Origin: DAOMOD01 sp964526035 | Lineage (GTDB): Bacteria; Pseudomonadota; Gammaproteobacteria; Xanthomonadales; BPKI01 | Length of the DNA: 5,680 nt | Assembly: GCA_964526035.1 (NCBI GenBank) | Contig: CAZGKE010000203.1 | Span: forward strand, 1 to 5,680 | Reading direction: 5' to 3' | Part shown: positions 3,771 through 5,680 of the stretch, one piece after another | Position numbering within the stretch: position 1 is the first letter of the stretch | Layout: each line of letters starts with the position of its first letter | Notes under the pieces: generated by a model | What the model saw: the letters and a program-made list of their open reading frames with translations, nothing else | Told to the model about the DNA's origin: nothing | Database searches by the model: none | Program-made: the position numbers and the translations under genes

Positions 3771-5680
3771 ATGTGCCCTTCATTCGTCCGCTTCAGCTTT
3801 CCCCTCGCAGCTGTGCTGCTGCTGGCCTGGCTTCCGGTTCGCGCCGGCACCGGCATCGTCGTCACCACCGCGGAGGACATTGTCGCCAGCGATGGTCAGT
3901 GCTCGCTGCGCGAGGCGATCATCAATGCCAACAACAACGACCAGTCGGGCTCGGTGGACTGTGCGCCCGGGAGCATCGATCCCTCAGCGACCGACATCAT
4001 TTTCTTCGATCCCGCCCTGGCTGGCGAAGTGATCGAACTGAACGGTACCGCGCTGCCGGCGATCACGCAGGCGCTGGACATCGTGGGGCCGGCGGTGGGC
4101 GATGCTGCCGGCCTGATCCTGGATGCCGGTGAGACTTCTCGGATCCTTGCCGTCGAAGGCGGGGCGCCCTCGGACTTCCTGGTGCGGATCGGCGGGGTGA
4201 CCCTGCGTAACGGCCGCAGCAGCGGCAGCCAGGATCACGGCGGCGCGCTGCGCGTCTCCGGGGCCGATACCGAACTGAGCCATGTGCATGTTCTCGACAG
4301 TGCGACGCTGGGCTTCCAGTCCTTCGGCGGCGGATTGGCGGTGATCGACGGCTTCGCGCAGATCGAGGACAGCCGCATCGCCGGCAATACGACCCAGGGC
4401 TCGCTGTCGGCGGGCGGTGGCATCGCCGCGCTGGGCGGTGCGCAGCTTTTACGCAGCACGGTGGCGGGCAACCGCACGCGTGGAAGTGACGCGCGCGGCG
4501 GCGGCATCATCGGGGGTGGCCACACCAGCCTGATCGAGAGCACGGTGTCCGGCAACGTGACTGAATCACTGAACGCGCATGGTGGCGGCATCGCCGTGGT
4601 GGGCAACGACCTGGTGCTGGTGAACAGCACGGTCTCGGGCAACCGCGCAGAAGGTTCCGGCGCCGAGGGCGGTGGGGTGTGGGTGAGTGGCGGCAGCAGT
4701 ACCCTGCTGCACGCCACGCTGGCGCAAAACGCCGCCCTTGCCGGCGGCGTGGCCGGGCTGTTCAACGCCTTGTCGGGCCCGGGCGATGCCATCGTCCTGC
4801 ACAACTCGCTGCTGGCGCAGGATCGCGACGGCGAAACGGCCTGTTCGGCGCTGGCTGCCACCCACAGCGGCACCCTGGCCACCGATGCCGGCTGCACCGG
4901 TGTTGCCACAGCATGGGAGGCGATCGCGCTGTCTGCGCTGGACGACCATGGCGGACCCACGCAGACGCACGCGCTCGGTGCCGGCAGCGCCGCCATCGGT
5001 ATCGGTGGCGACTGCAACGCCAACTTTCTGGTCGACAGCGACCAGCGCGGCCAGCCGCGCCCCGGTACCGGCGCGACCGACTGCGACGCTGGCGCCTACG
5101 AGTTCCAGCCGCCGCTGTGCGCAACCAACAGCGCCGAACTCCAGAATGCGTTGACCTTCGCCGCGACCAACGGCATCGACGACGAGATCCGCATCGCCAT
5201 CGGCCACTACCCGGCGCCCGGCAATGGTTTTCTCTACACCGTCCAGGTGACCCATGGCGACGAGGCTGACATCGCCCTGAGCGGCGGCTGGACCGCGCTC
5301 GCCAACGATCCCTGTGGCCAGCTGGCATCACAAAGCCCGTTCGACACCGTACTTGACGGCGGCGGCGCGGGCCGGGTGATGGCGATTGTCGTGCGCGGCC
5401 AGAGCGACGTCCATGTCAGTCGATTGAGCTTCGTCGACGGGCTTGGACCCGTAAACGGAAGCTCCGGTGGTCTCACTCTGACCGGCACCTCGCAGCAACC
5501 CTATCTCGGCACGATGGTCGTCGAGCGCAACGCCTTCATCGGCAATCAGGCGGAGTTTGCCAGCGGCCTGTCGGTGTTCTCTGGCGCCCTGGCCGGGGAC
5601 GCCCGCTTCGTGGTCAGCGGCAACGTGTTCCTCGACAACCACGCCAGCGAGGATTGGGGTGCGGCCTCGATCGCGGCCTT
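3771..5680 (+). CDS. Secreted CSLREA / choice-of-anchor-Q parallel beta-helix protein (3' end beyond window)
   Basis: The open frame runs without a stop to the window edge (636 codons). Residues 1-25 form a Sec signal peptide ending VRA, so the protein is exported. The CSLREA motif is at 44-49, followed by IINANNN, and C64 may pair with C44. From about residue 104 there are beta-helix strands. Regular 28-29-residue coils begin at 157 and are clearest at 186-320, each starting GG(G/A) and carrying an ST-hydrophobic-x-GN turn. A choice-of-anchor-Q type ending, DQRGQPRP then CDAGAYE, lies at 424-444. A second module begins near C450 (SAELQNAL, then LSGGW at 503-507 and C515) and continues as new beta-helix strands with NAFIGNQ and NVFLDNH turns. 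Such proteins are thought to be surface or extracellular; some beta-helix proteins bind or cleave polysaccharides, but I see no catalytic site. The exact role is unknown. Confidence 0.9.
   Translation, partial: MCPSFVRFSFPLAAVLLLAWLPVRAGTGIVVTTAEDIVASDGQCSLREAIINANNNDQSGSVDCAPGSIDPSATDIIFFDPALAGEVIELNGTALPAITQALDIVGPAVGDAAGLILDAGETSRILAVEGGAPSDFLVRIGGVTLRNGRSSGSQDHGGALRVSGADTELSHVHVLDSATLGFQSFGGGLAVIDGFAQIEDSRIAGNTTQGSLSAGGGIAALGGAQLLRSTVAGNRTRGSDARGGGIIGGGHTSLIESTVSGNVTESLNAHGGGIAVVGNDLVLVNSTVSGNRAEGSGAEGGGVWVSGGSSTLLHATLAQNAALAGGVAGLFNALSGPGDAIVLHNSLLAQDRDGETACSALAATHSGTLATDAGCTGVATAWEAIALSALDDHGGPTQTHALGAGSAAIGIGGDCNANFLVDSDQRGQPRPGTGATDCDAGAYEFQPPLCATNSAELQNALTFAATNGIDDEIRIAIGHYPAPGNGFLYTVQVTHGDEADIALSGGWTALANDPCGQLASQSPFDTVLDGGGAGRVMAIVVRGQSDVHVSRLSFVDGLGPVNGSSGGLTLTGTSQQPYLGTMVVERNAFIGNQAEFASGLSVFSGALAGDARFVVSGNVFLDNHASEDWGAASIAA
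4326..4736 (+). repeat. Tandem 28-29-residue beta-helix coils within the coding sequence
   Basis: Successive coils begin at residues 186, 215, 243, 271 and 300 of the beta-helix protein (nucleotides 4326, 4413, 4497, 4581 and 4668). Each starts with three glycines and carries a conserved turn of the type STV-x-GN. The DNA around the turn is also conserved: AGCACGGT followed six bases later by GCAAC occurs at 4455, 4539 and 4626, with spacings of 84 and 87 bp. This is the register of one rung per repeat in a right-handed parallel beta-helix. Confidence 0.85.

Noticed and set aside
3617..4132. A plus-strand frame starting before the beta-helix gene
   Set aside because: It is a shifted frame over the signal peptide and CSLREA region; its Arg/His-rich translation is typical of a wrong frame in GC-rich DNA.
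4235..5642. Several long frames on the minus strand and in another plus frame across the beta-helix gene
   Set aside because: They are low-complexity Ala/Pro/Arg shadows of the repetitive, GC-rich beta-helix coding sequence, with no motifs.

Overview
The window is GC-rich with almost no spare DNA, and every gene reads as bacterial. The gene set fits a gammaproteobacterium, most likely of the Xanthomonadales (Lysobacterales) type: a Bpt-type N-end-rule leucyltransferase, an ECF-type sigma factor of the 'TDDLVQ' kind, a secreted CSLREA / choice-of-anchor-Q beta-helix protein, and a CTGAAAA/TTTTCAG heptamer repeat. The taxonomic call is inferred from protein style alone.

Left half, minus strand (2922 down to 1): four genes run head to tail and probably form one transcription unit. 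In order they are bpt (2922-2209), a secreted endonuclease/exonuclease/phosphatase-family protein (2183-936), an AhpD / carboxymuconolactone-decarboxylase-like protein (896-303), and the first 99 codons of an S4-domain rRNA pseudouridine synthase (298-1, cut by the window edge). The gaps are 25, 39 and 4 bp. The 39-bp gap, plus the end of the nuclease gene, is occupied by five tandem heptamers that supply the nuclease's stop codon.

Middle (2923-3020): a 98-bp divergent region lies between bpt and a sigma-factor gene. It holds a perfect 18-bp palindrome that ends two bases before the bpt start codon.

Right half, plus strand (3021-5680): an ECF-type sigma factor (3021-3587, 188 aa) is followed, after 183 bp without a gene, by a large secreted parallel beta-helix protein (3771 to beyond 5680). 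That protein has a signal peptide, a CSLREA N-terminal motif, regular 28-29-residue coils, an internal choice-of-anchor-Q motif, and then a second beta-helix-like module that runs off the window. The sigma gene has no anti-sigma gene beside it in the window.

I see no CRISPR array, tRNA, rRNA, insertion sequence or phage gene. Most of the window looks like ordinary chromosome. The points most worth a second look are the heptamer array at a gene end, the palindrome at the bpt start, and the two-module layout of the beta-helix protein.
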